Of a stretch of 64,000 nt of DNA, positions 55,574-63,895 are shown in pieces. Position numbers and translations under genes: made by a program. Positions within the stretch are counted from its first letter, which is position 1. Each line of letters opens with the position of its first letter. The stretch covers positions 682,001-746,000 of the forward strand of contig NZ_JALKCV010000001.1 of the NCBI RefSeq assembly GCF_023634065.1, in the 5' to 3' direction. The DNA is from Microbulbifer litoralis (GTDB lineage: Bacteria; Pseudomonadota; Gammaproteobacteria; Pseudomonadales; Cellvibrionaceae). Under the pieces are notes generated by a model. It was not told the DNA's origin, did not search any database, and saw nothing but the letters and a program-made list of their open reading frames with translations.

Positions 55574-55684
55574 GGCGCTGCTACCGATAGCGGTTTCCCA
55601 GACACGCTGTCTATACATCCCTGTACGCTCTAATCGACATCCCTGTCTCATAAGGTCTGGGAAACCGCTATCGGTATCAGCGCC
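55574..55684 (+). repeat. Large dispersed hairpin repeat, copy R6
   Basis: Arms 55574-55603 and 55655-55684 pair at 29 of 30 positions; loop 51 nt. Arm middle ATAGCGGTTT; tip CAGAC/GTCTG, as in R2. Second-type loop with the direct repeat ACATCCCTGT twice. Left flank CAGTGGC, right flank TTCGCATC. Confidence 0.82.
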
Positions 55685-55753
55685 TTCGCATCGACACTGG
55701 AGTTCTATTTGACTATCTGGCTCGTTCGAAAAGAATACCGAGGCCGATACGAA

Positions 55754-55783
55754 GGCCCTGATGCCGGGAGCAGGGGCGCCACT
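55754..55783 (-). repeat. Collapsed remnant of the large hairpin family
   Basis: GGCCCTGATGCCGG is followed directly by GAGCAGGG and CGCCACTGAG, joining the outer parts of both arms with the arm middles and loop missing. Its flanks are family-like: AAAAGAATACCGAGG and GATACGAA before it, CACTGAGTTCACTTACG after it. Confidence 0.6.
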
Positions 55784-55824
55784 GAGTTCACTTACGATAC
55801 CCAATTCCGAAGCCACAACAACAA

Positions 55825-55845
55825 GGGCGAACACAAGGTTCGCCC
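55825..55845. repeat. Small hairpin repeat (GGGCGAAC family) touching a stop codon
   Basis: GGGCGAAC (55825-55832), ACAAG, GTTCGCCC (55838-55845), then CTACAGG. The CTA at 55846-55848 is the TAG stop of the hydrolase gene, and CCCTACAGG also follows the copy at 35595, so the stop belongs to the repeat. Confidence 0.65.
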
Positions 55846-56964
55846 CTACAGGTCCTCCAGTGGATTCTCGGGCCAGGGGGCGGCGAAACACGCCTCCACC
55901 TCCTCAGCGGAAATGTCCTCCAATGAGGCCGGCTGCCAGTGGGGATTGCGATCCTTGTCGATCAGCAGCGCGCGCACGCCCTCTTTGAAATGCCCGCTGG
56001 CACAGACATTGACCGCCAGCTCCAGCTCCATGCGGAATACATCGGCCAGTGACAGATGGCGGCTGCGACGCATCTGCTCCCAGACGATCCAGGGGGTCAG
56101 CGGAGAGCCGGTGGCGAGAGTCGTTGCCGCCTTCTGCAGCCACTTGTCGTCGCCGCCGTAGTTGCGGATGCTGCGGCAGACCTCCGGCAGGGTGGCGCCA
56201 TCGGTGAGTTCCTGGATCCGGTCAAAATGCTCGCGCACCGTCGATACCGGGCGCTCGTCCCGCGGCAGCTCCAGCCGTTTCAGACACCGGCTCACCTGCC
56301 GGTGATTGCGCTCACTGTCGGCGAAGAACTCCAGGCCGTCCAGTTCCGCCAGCACCGATTCGCGCCGCCCGTTTGGCAACATGCGGTCCGCCATGCCGGT
56401 AAACAGCGCATCGCTGCCGTTGAACTGGGCCCCGGTCAGGCCCAGGAAGAGGCCGGTGCGGCCGGGCATACGGTTCAGGAACCAGCTGCCGCCCACATCC
56501 GGAAACAGGCCGATGGTCACCTCGGGCATCGCCATGCGCGTGGTCTCGGTGACGATGCGGTGACTGGCGCCCGCCATGATGCCGATGCCGCCGCCCATAA
56601 CGATGCCGCCGCCCCAGACGATGACGGGTTTCGGGTAGGTGTGAATCCGGTAATCGAGACGGTATTCGCGGGAGAAGAAACCGGTGGCCAGCTCCAGCTC
56701 CGGCTTGGCCCCCTGTTGCAGCTGCTCGTAGCCGGGCGCCTCGCGGTAGAGCGCGACCACGTCGCCACCGGCGCAGAAGCCCTTGTCGCCACTGCCGTCG
56801 ATCCAGACGCAGGCCACGCTGTCGTCCCCGGCCCAGTCGTCCAGTTGCCGGTCCAACAGGTCGATCATCTCCAGGTTGAGCGCGTTCAGTGCCTTCGGCA
56901 GGTTGAGCGTAGCGGTGGCCACGGCGCCGCGGCGGTCGAAGAGTACGGGGGAATCCTGGTCCAT
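55846..56964 (-). CDS. 3-hydroxyisobutyryl-CoA hydrolase (enoyl-CoA hydratase/isomerase family)
   Basis: 372 aa, longer than simple enoyl-CoA hydratases (~260) and normal for the hydrolase. Motifs: LNLPKALNALNLEMIDLLDR, SGDKGFCAGGDVVALYRE, YPKPVIVWGGGIVMGGGIGI (oxyanion hole), MAMPEVTIGLFPDVGGSWFL, and LADVFRMELELAVN. Releases 3-hydroxyisobutyrate from its CoA thioester in valine degradation; mmsB acts next. Its stop codon lies in a repeat, so the last residues (NPLEDL) may be a recent change. Enoyl-CoA hydratase is the alternative. Confidence 0.86.
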   Translation of the reverse strand: MDQDSPVLFDRRGAVATATLNLPKALNALNLEMIDLLDRQLDDWAGDDSVACVWIDGSGDKGFCAGGDVVALYREAPGYEQLQQGAKPELELATGFFSREYRLDYRIHTYPKPVIVWGGGIVMGGGIGIMAGASHRIVTETTRMAMPEVTIGLFPDVGGSWFLNRMPGRTGLFLGLTGAQFNGSDALFTGMADRMLPNGRRESVLAELDGLEFFADSERNHRQVSRCLKRLELPRDERPVSTVREHFDRIQELTDGATLPEVCRSIRNYGGDDKWLQKAATTLATGSPLTPWIVWEQMRRSRHLSLADVFRMELELAVNVCASGHFKEGVRALLIDKDRNPHWQPASLEDISAEEVEACFAAPWPENPLEDL

Positions 56965-57182
56965 CTGTGTGCTTGTTCTGCTGCGAATGACGCAATGCAG
57001 TTAAACACAGATCCGGCGGGGCGTCAGCCGGGATAGCAGGGGTCATAGCGCGCTGCGGTCGGGGCAAACACAAGCTCCGCTCATGAAGTACAGCCACACC
57101 CCCGGCCGGTTGCACTTTTCCCGTAAACTGATAAGTTGCGCGCAAATTCTGACCGATTCTGAACAGTTTACGGGAACCCTGA

Positions 57183-58847
57183 ATGGCCGAATACGTATAC
57201 ACCATGAACCGCGTGGGCAAAGTGGTGCCGCCCAAGCGCGAGATCCTCAAGGATATCTCCCTGTCCTTCTTCCCTGGCGCCAAGATCGGCGTGCTGGGCC
57301 TGAACGGCGCCGGTAAGTCCACGCTGCTGCGCATCATGGCCGGCATCGACCAGGACTATAACGGCGAGGCCCGCGCCATGCCGGGTATCAAGGTGGGCTA
57401 CCTGCCCCAGGAGCCGCAACTGGATCCGGCCAAGAACGTGCGCGGCAATGTCGAGGACGGCGTGCGCGAGGCCATCGACGCCATGGCCGGCCTGGAGCAG
57501 GTCTACGCCGACTACGCCGAGCCGGACGCGGACTTCGATGCGCTGGCCAAGAAGCAGCAGCAGTACGAGGACATTATCCAGGCCTGGGACGGACACAACC
57601 TGGAACACCGCCTGGAAGTGGCCGCCGACGCCCTGCGCCTGCCGCCCTGGGATGCGGACGTGAACAACCTGTCCGGCGGTGAGAAGCGCCGCGTGGCCCT
57701 GTGCCGCCTGCTGCTGTCGCGCCCGGACATGCTGCTGCTGGACGAGCCCACCAACCACCTGGACGCCGAGAGTGTCTACTGGCTGGAGCGATTCCTGCAC
57801 GACTTCACCGGCACCGTGGTGGCCATTACCCACGATCGCTATTTCCTCGACAATGTCGCCGGCTGGATCCTGGAACTGGACCGCGGCCACGGCATCCCCT
57901 GGGAGGGCAACTACACCTCCTGGCTGGAGCAGAAGGAAAACCGCCTGGAGCAGGAACAGAAATCCGAGCAGGCGCGCATGAAGTCGATGAAGAAAGAACT
58001 GGAGTGGGCACGCCAGAACCCCAAGGGCCGCCAGTCCAAGAACAAGGCCCGCCTGTCGCGCCTGGAGGAGATGCAGTCGCAGGAATTCCAGGCCCGCAAC
58101 GAGACCAACGAGATCTACATTCCGCCGGGCGAGCGCCTGGGCGACAACGTGATCGAGTTCGACGGTGTCAGCAAGGGCTTCAACGACCGCCTGCTGGTGG
58201 AGAACCTGTCGTTCCGCGTACCCAAGGGCGCGATCGTGGGCATCGTCGGCGGCAACGGCGCGGGCAAGTCCACCCTGTTCCGCATGATCAACGGCACTGA
58301 ACAGCCGGACAGCGGCGAGATCCAGATCGGCGAGACAGTGCAGGTGGCCTACGTCGAACAGGGTCGTGAGAACCTGGACGACAACAAGACCGTCTGGGAA
58401 GCCATCTCCGACGGCCACGACATGCTGAAGATCAACAACTACGAAGTGGGCTCACGCAACTACGTCGGCCGCTTCAACTTCAAGGGCTCCGACCAGCAGA
58501 AGCGCGTGGGCGAGCTGTCCGGTGGTGAACGCGGCCGCCTGCACCTGGCTTACACCCTCAAACAGGGCGCCAATGTGCTACTGCTGGATGAACCCTCCAA
58601 CGACCTGGATATCGAGACACTGCGCGCGCTGGAAGAAGCGCTGCTGAACTTCCCCGGCTGCGCGCTGGTGATCTCGCACGACCGCTGGTTCCTGGACCGC
58701 GTCGCCACCCATATCCTCGCCTACGAGGGCGACAGCGAGGCGGTGTTCTTCGAGGGCAACTACACCGAGTACCACGAGGACTTTATCCAGCGCAAAGGCG
58801 AGGACGCCACGCCGCACCGGATGCAGTACAAAAAACTCAAAACCTGA
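57183..58847 (+). CDS. ettA: Energy-dependent translational throttle protein EttA
   Basis: 554 aa. ABC-F protein that binds the ribosomal E site and adjusts translation to the ATP/ADP ratio. Two ABC domains: Walker A GLNGAGKSTLL and GGNGAGKSTLF, signatures LSGGEKRRVALCRLL and LSGGERGRLHLAYTL, Walker B LLLDEPTNHLD and LLLDEPSNDLD. The arm and linker (EQARMKSMKKELEWARQNPK, GRQSKNKARL) between the domains identify EttA. No membrane segment. Own terminator follows. Confidence 0.95.
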   Translation: MAEYVYTMNRVGKVVPPKREILKDISLSFFPGAKIGVLGLNGAGKSTLLRIMAGIDQDYNGEARAMPGIKVGYLPQEPQLDPAKNVRGNVEDGVREAIDAMAGLEQVYADYAEPDADFDALAKKQQQYEDIIQAWDGHNLEHRLEVAADALRLPPWDADVNNLSGGEKRRVALCRLLLSRPDMLLLDEPTNHLDAESVYWLERFLHDFTGTVVAITHDRYFLDNVAGWILELDRGHGIPWEGNYTSWLEQKENRLEQEQKSEQARMKSMKKELEWARQNPKGRQSKNKARLSRLEEMQSQEFQARNETNEIYIPPGERLGDNVIEFDGVSKGFNDRLLVENLSFRVPKGAIVGIVGGNGAGKSTLFRMINGTEQPDSGEIQIGETVQVAYVEQGRENLDDNKTVWEAISDGHDMLKINNYEVGSRNYVGRFNFKGSDQQKRVGELSGGERGRLHLAYTLKQGANVLLLDEPSNDLDIETLRALEEALLNFPGCALVISHDRWFLDRVATHILAYEGDSEAVFFEGNYTEYHEDFIQRKGEDATPHRMQYKKLKT

Positions 58848-58854
58848 TACAACG

Positions 58855-58878
58855 AAGCCCGCACAAGCGGGCTTTTTT
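58855..58878 (+). terminator. Terminator after ettA
   Basis: AAGCCCGC (58855-58862), ACAA, GCGGGCTT (58867-58874) followed by more T. Strong intrinsic terminator. Confidence 0.9.
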
Positions 58879-58980
58879 GTGTGCCGGAAGCGCCGGGCTG
58901 TTTCTTCGAGCGCTGAAGGCCCCGCCCCGTCTTGCGGACCACAGGTCCACCCAACAGAACGATGAACAGCAGAAGCGACC

Positions 58981-59790
58981 ATGCACATCTCCGCCCTCTA
59001 CCACTTCCCCATCAAATCCCTGCAGGGCCACCCCTGTGACTCCCTAACACTGGATCGCTTCGGTGCTGCCGGCGACCGGCGCTGGATGCTGGTGGACCCT
59101 GACAGCCAGTTCGTCACCCAGCGCCGCCTGCGCGCCATGGCGCGCCTCAAGGCCACCAATATCGACGGTGGCGTGCGCATCGAGAATGACCGCGGCGACC
59201 GGATCGAGATCGACCAGCCCGGACCAGACGCCCCGCGGCGCCAGGTCACCGTCTGGAACGATACCGTGACCGCCAGCGATGCGGGCGAAGGCGCCGCAAC
59301 CTGGCTTAGTGAGCAATTGCAAACCCCGATACGCCTGGTAGCCATGGGCGACGAATTTCACCGCCCGCTCCGCTCGCCGCGGGACCGGATACAGGTCGGC
59401 TTCGCCGATGCCGCACCGCTACTACTGATCGGCCAGGCTTCCCTCGACGACCTGAACGCCCGCCTCGACACCCCGGTATCGATGCTGCGCTTTCGCCCCA
59501 ACCTGGTGCTCGAAGGCGCCGCCCCCTTCGCCGAGGACGGCTGGACGCAGATCCGCATCCACACCGCCAGCGGCCCACTGGAAATCGAATGTACCCACAC
59601 CTGTGCCCGCTGCGCCATTCCCGGCCTGGATCCACACACCGGCAAAGCCGGCAAGGAACCCCTGCGCACCCTGGCCCAATACCGGCGCGGCGGCGACGGA
59701 CAGATCTATTTCGGCGTCAATCTCGCGCCACACCTTAGCGACCCGGCCGGGGTGACCATAAACTTGGGGGATAAAGTCGACGTGGAGTAA
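58981..59790 (+). CDS. MOSC domain protein (YcbX-like)
   Basis: 269 aa. N-terminal MOSC beta-barrel (MHISALYHFPIKSLQGHPCD, GDRRWMLVDPDSQFVTQR) and C-terminal MOSC domain with the conserved cysteine region CTHTCARCAIPGLDPHTG, likely binding molybdenum cofactor. E. coli YcbX reduces N-hydroxylated compounds; a similar role is inferred. Unlike YcbX there is no C-terminal 2Fe-2S ferredoxin domain, so it needs a partner. Cytoplasmic. The next gene starts 11 bp after its stop, so they are probably cotranscribed. Confidence 0.85.
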   Translation: MHISALYHFPIKSLQGHPCDSLTLDRFGAAGDRRWMLVDPDSQFVTQRRLRAMARLKATNIDGGVRIENDRGDRIEIDQPGPDAPRRQVTVWNDTVTASDAGEGAATWLSEQLQTPIRLVAMGDEFHRPLRSPRDRIQVGFADAAPLLLIGQASLDDLNARLDTPVSMLRFRPNLVLEGAAPFAEDGWTQIRIHTASGPLEIECTHTCARCAIPGLDPHTGKAGKEPLRTLAQYRRGGDGQIYFGVNLAPHLSDPAGVTINLGDKVDVE

Positions 59791-59800
59791 CCCTCCAATC

Positions 59801-60778
59801 ATGAGCATCACCCGCTATTGCGCAGAATTGCTCGAAGCCGCCAGCCAGTATCACGTCCGCTACGGCGACCGCCTGGCCAATCACCTGCCAATGGTTCTGA
59901 TTGCACTGGACAAGATGGGCGCCAGCCGGGAGCAGCTACAGCGGGCGTTTGATCGCACCGTTCCGCATCTCGAGCGGCCACCTCTGGCGCCGCCGGACCC
60001 GACAATTCCGATCGGGGAATGCCGCAATCGCGAGGACCTTTTCCCCACCGCGCGTCGCTACTACGAAACACAGGTAAAGCAGCACGGCATCGGTGAATGC
60101 CTGCGAAGGGAGCTTCCACCCCTGTTGCCGGCCATCGCCGCGGCCGGCTTCCACTGCCTGATCCGCACCGCCTACGGCGTGGACGCCCGCCACCAGGAGG
60201 AAGTCGCCACGGGGCTGGCCTACTGGAACCTCGAATACCAGACTCTGCCGGCCAGCGACGAGCGGGTAGCCCTCGCCGCAACAGAAATACTGCCGGAACT
60301 GGCGCGCCGCTACCCACTGATCTCACTGGCGCCGGGAAATATCGCCGACCATATGCTCTCCATAACACGGCAGCGTGGCTGGATGGAAACGCCGGTTCAG
60401 CCGGAGCAGTTGGGGTTGGAGGATATTGCACGGGTGGCACTTTCGGCCTATCGCGCAACAGGGGATTTCACGCTGCTGCATGGCATAACCGGTTGCCATG
60501 CCTTACGCCTGCTGCTACCGCATTGCCCTGAGCCTGAAGCGGCACTGCGATATTTCTGGACTGGGCTCGTCACGGCCTATATGAGTACAGGACCGAAGGA
60601 ATTCGGCCCTCCAACCAAAAGCGACACCATGCTGGATTGGAAGGAAATCAGAAAAAAGGCTTGCTGTAGCGACGATGATCATAAGATCAAAATCTCCTAT
60701 AGCTGTCTACAGGAGTTCAGGGTATACGGCATCAAAGATTATCAATATGTAGCAACTCACGCCGTCGGGGATACTTGA
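59801..60778 (+). CDS. Questin oxidase-like (DUF4243) protein
   Basis: 325 aa. Pattern near the N-terminus, YGDRLANHLPMVLIALDKMGAS, with later HCLIRTAYGVDARHQEEVATGLAYWN and HGITGCHALRLLLPH, matches the questin oxidase/DUF4243 family, whose fungal members open an anthraquinone ring; bacterial roles are mostly unknown. Helical, cytoplasmic. The last ~60 residues, with CCSDDDHKIKISYSCLQEFR, are encoded by more AT-rich DNA. Downstream of the MOSC gene; both may be oxidoreductases acting on similar compounds, which is inference. Confidence 0.65.
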   Translation: MSITRYCAELLEAASQYHVRYGDRLANHLPMVLIALDKMGASREQLQRAFDRTVPHLERPPLAPPDPTIPIGECRNREDLFPTARRYYETQVKQHGIGECLRRELPPLLPAIAAAGFHCLIRTAYGVDARHQEEVATGLAYWNLEYQTLPASDERVALAATEILPELARRYPLISLAPGNIADHMLSITRQRGWMETPVQPEQLGLEDIARVALSAYRATGDFTLLHGITGCHALRLLLPHCPEPEAALRYFWTGLVTAYMSTGPKEFGPPTKSDTMLDWKEIRKKACCSDDDHKIKISYSCLQEFRVYGIKDYQYVATHAVGDT

Positions 60779-60845
60779 GGAACCTCTTCCCGCTGAGCAA
60801 CCCAAAAAGTTCTCTGCTTCCCGAAAGCAGATTATTTTTCAAGCC

Positions 60846-60872
60846 AAAAAATCGGGAGGCAAAGCCTCCCGA
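60846..60872 (-). terminator. Terminator of the Oar-like TonB receptor
   Basis: TCGGGAGGC (60852-60860), loop AAA, GCCTCCCGA (60864-60872); on the minus strand a run of T follows. It ends the large receptor gene. Confidence 0.8.
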
Positions 60873-60913
60873 AATAAATGCTGAAATTTACTCTAATTAC
60901 CAACTACATCATT

Positions 60914-63895
60914 TTAGAAAGACATACGAGTTCCAAGATAGAAGCGGCGGGGTTCAACCCACTCGACTGCTTGACCAAAGTCATATACGCCATCGCCATC
61001 AGTCAGGTCCTGTTCCCGGATACCGGCCTGGTCGTCAAACACATTGAATATATCCAGGAAGAACTCTGCCTCATAGCCAGCTATCTGATAGGTGTATTTT
61101 ACGCGGGCATCCAGGGTCCCATAGGAGTCCGCGACATTTGAACCAACGGAGTTCTCATCAACCCATGCCGTCGAGACACCACCGTATTCAAATTGTTCAC
61201 CTCGGTCAGGCAAGTGGCGCCCTGCGACAGACCAGGTATTACTGTAGCGCAGGCCGGAGTTCCAGTTGTATACGAGCCCCACTTCAATGCCGTTATTAAA
61301 GAAGTAGGAACCGGCCGCCTTGAATAGGTGTTCAATATTTCCCGGCTGATCGCCCCACATTCCCGGCGCGCGAGGATCCAACCAGACTACATCGCCCTGG
61401 AAGTCGGCGTTGCCGTCAGAGTTAGTGTTACCTTTGGCCTTGTTGTAAGTATAGGAAGCCAGCATCTGCCAGTTGTCACTGCGACGCTTACGGAAGGTAA
61501 ACTCCAACCCCTTGTATTCACGCTTACCGCCTTTCAATGTCCCGATCGTATAGTTATAACCTTCCGGAACCTCATCCAGACCAAAGTATTCAGGCGGCAG
61601 AGTAAAATCTCCCAGCCCTTCCGTATACAATCCAAGGTCGTAGTCTTCCATGATATCCTCGGTTACCCGATCAGTGTAGGTAACTTCGGCACTCATATTG
61701 TCGCCGAAGGACATGGAATAACCGAGCAGGATTTCATCTGTATACGGGGTCTTGGTGGCTGGCGCAATAAGAGCATCGCCGGGACCGCGGGTCCGATAAG
61801 TCAGCCAATGATCTCCAACAAAAACCTGTTCATCAAGCACATAACCCGTAACAGTTCCCGCAAAGGAAGTCATATCGGTACGAACTGGGTCATAGTAACG
61901 GCCGTAGAAACCCCAGACTTTACTACTGCCGTCACCGCCGATGTCATAGGTCACGCCAAATCGAGGAGCAAATTCATAATCGAAAGTAAAGATACTGGAG
62001 CCATCACTGGCGAAGTGCTCCCATTCCTCTGCGCGCACACCAGCGTTAATAGTCCACTTATCGTAATTCCAACTATCCTGGATAAAGAACGCATTACCTT
62101 TGGTTTTCACCGTGAAAGGTTCGGTTGAGGCCATATTGATTCGATAGACATTAACTGAATCACCAGGATTACCTGCGGAGCTTGAAAAAGCCAGGGCTTC
62201 AAGCTCTTTATACTTTTCTATATTTGCTTCTTCATCTTTGTCTATATTGTCAATAGTACCGTTATTATTGGAATCGAATAATTCCAGGTAATAATCTGGA
62301 TTCGCATCCATCATTGCGCTGATGATTCTCTCATAGTCATCTTCTACAATTTCAACAGATCCGGTCCAGCCACCTCCTGTCAGATCTTCAAGGCTGGCAC
62401 CGCTATTAGCCATTGCAATGGAGGAGTACTGCGCTCCGTCTCCAGTATAGGAAAAGTCACGCATACGTTCATTTTCCGTATTGGAATAACCAACCTTTAT
62501 TTCGTGGGAACCCCAGTTTGTATCCAGGAAGTACTCGAAGGTGGCAGCCCATGTATCCCTGTTGCGGAATTGGATGCTGTCCGAGCCATACCCGCCACGG
62601 TCCAGATCTGATTTACTCGGATCCCCTCCCAGATATGCAACATCATTTCGAGTAGACTTGTCGGCAGCGAGCGAACTGATCTCCCCTTCATGGCTCGCAG
62701 CCTCCAGGGTAAGGAGCATATTGTCCCAGGAGTGGGAGTATTCCAGCTTATAGTTATCACCGCCCAGACTCTGAGCGCGATCTCGGTTGTTCAAGGTGTC
62801 GGATTGCCTGGAGCCGCTGATATCGGTCGGGTCGTTGAAGTAGGTAGCTACAAGCTTGTCATTTTCAGTCGCCTGCCAAGTCAGCTTGGCGAACCCCAAT
62901 TCCTCTTCCCGATTGACTTTGCGCATGAAGTTTCCACTATCAGCATCAAAGACATCGTCCTCCCTCTCTTTTACCTGATAAGAAGTAAAAAACCACAGTT
63001 TGTCCCTAATGATCGGACCACCTAATGTAAAGGCGCTATCAAAAGTGGAGAAACTGTTACCATCTACATGCTTGTTATCGGCAACCAGGCCATCGTTCTG
63101 GGTGTAGTAATTAACGGAACCATGGAATTCATTACTGCCGGATTTGGTGACCACACGGGAAACCAGGCCCGCGCCACCCTCATATTCCGCTGGCATGCCG
63201 CCAGTGAGCACGTGCTGCTCTTGAATAATCTCGGAATTGACATTGGCGCCAAAAGTTCCCGTCACATTATCGGTGACATTGATGTTATCAATATAATAGA
63301 AGTTGTCGGTCGAGGAACCGGAAGTGCGGCCTTTGGAGTCCACGGCGTCAGAGTAATTCACACCGGATTTGGAGGACGGATTTCCACCACTGGATGGCTT
63401 GGTACCCGGTGCGAGCTGGAGATAAGACTGGTAGTCTCGCCCTGTTGGCAGAGACTCGGTCAGATCCAGCGTAATATCCTGGCCGACAATGGTAGATGTA
63501 GAGTCGACCATCTGCACCCGCTGTCCGGTCACTTGCACCTCTTCAATACTGTCTCCGATCGCATTCAACTCATAATTCAATGCAAAGCTTTGACCGGAAA
63601 CCACAAGTACGTTTTTGTTCTTTATGGGCTGATAACCTTCTCCACTGACTTCAACCTCATACTTGGCTGAGGGATCCAACCCTATCAGCCTGATTTCACC
63701 ATTTTCGTCGGTCACACCCGTCTTGGTAGTCAAGCTCTCGGGCGTATGGACGTCCACCTCTGCTCCAGAAACAGGGTTGCCCGATGCATCGGTTACCGTG
63801 ATGCGCAAGGCCCCGGTATCGGCGAATGCAGATCCACAGTAAGCGGTCATACCGATAGTGACTGCCAGCAATCCCCTCTTGAACTTATTTTTCAT
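60914..63895 (-). CDS. Oar-like TonB-dependent receptor with CarboxypepD_reg domain
   Basis: 993 aa. Signal peptide ~1-25 (LLAVTIGMTAYCGSAFA). Residues ~26-115 form a carboxypeptidase-regulatory-like Ig fold (LRITVTDASGNPVSGAEVDV, TDENGEIRLIGLDPSAKYEV). A plug (IEEVQVTGQRVQMVD, TDNFYYIDNINVTDNVTG, LTGGMPAEYEGGAGLVSRVV) and a long barrel ending RRFYLGTRMSF follow. Near 540-551 a calcium-binding EF-hand/dockerin-like loop (DSNNNGTIDNIDKDEE) is inserted. Start after AGGAG. Such receptors import peptides, glycans or unknown polymers, or act in secretion. The gene is more AT-rich than its neighbours. Confidence 0.85.
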   Translation of the reverse strand: MKNKFKRGLLAVTIGMTAYCGSAFADTGALRITVTDASGNPVSGAEVDVHTPESLTTKTGVTDENGEIRLIGLDPSAKYEVEVSGEGYQPIKNKNVLVVSGQSFALNYELNAIGDSIEEVQVTGQRVQMVDSTSTIVGQDITLDLTESLPTGRDYQSYLQLAPGTKPSSGGNPSSKSGVNYSDAVDSKGRTSGSSTDNFYYIDNINVTDNVTGTFGANVNSEIIQEQHVLTGGMPAEYEGGAGLVSRVVTKSGSNEFHGSVNYYTQNDGLVADNKHVDGNSFSTFDSAFTLGGPIIRDKLWFFTSYQVKEREDDVFDADSGNFMRKVNREEELGFAKLTWQATENDKLVATYFNDPTDISGSRQSDTLNNRDRAQSLGGDNYKLEYSHSWDNMLLTLEAASHEGEISSLAADKSTRNDVAYLGGDPSKSDLDRGGYGSDSIQFRNRDTWAATFEYFLDTNWGSHEIKVGYSNTENERMRDFSYTGDGAQYSSIAMANSGASLEDLTGGGWTGSVEIVEDDYERIISAMMDANPDYYLELFDSNNNGTIDNIDKDEEANIEKYKELEALAFSSSAGNPGDSVNVYRINMASTEPFTVKTKGNAFFIQDSWNYDKWTINAGVRAEEWEHFASDGSSIFTFDYEFAPRFGVTYDIGGDGSSKVWGFYGRYYDPVRTDMTSFAGTVTGYVLDEQVFVGDHWLTYRTRGPGDALIAPATKTPYTDEILLGYSMSFGDNMSAEVTYTDRVTEDIMEDYDLGLYTEGLGDFTLPPEYFGLDEVPEGYNYTIGTLKGGKREYKGLEFTFRKRRSDNWQMLASYTYNKAKGNTNSDGNADFQGDVVWLDPRAPGMWGDQPGNIEHLFKAAGSYFFNNGIEVGLVYNWNSGLRYSNTWSVAGRHLPDRGEQFEYGGVSTAWVDENSVGSNVADSYGTLDARVKYTYQIAGYEAEFFLDIFNVFDDQAGIREQDLTDGDGVYDFGQAVEWVEPRRFYLGTRMSF

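Larger units (their letters stand above)
55427..55845. other. Repeat-filled gap between mmsB and the hydrolase gene
   Basis: This ~420-bp gap holds hairpin R6, a collapsed remnant of the same family and a GGGCGAAC-type small hairpin. Beyond these I see no gene. Insertions of repeats seem to have spread apart two genes that were probably closer. Confidence 0.6.

Noticed and set aside
35154..55900. CRISPR array or integron attC array as explanation for the hairpins
   Set aside because: Copies are single, far apart and in both orientations, with no regular spacers; the conserved core does not look like attC ends, and no cas or integrase gene is present.
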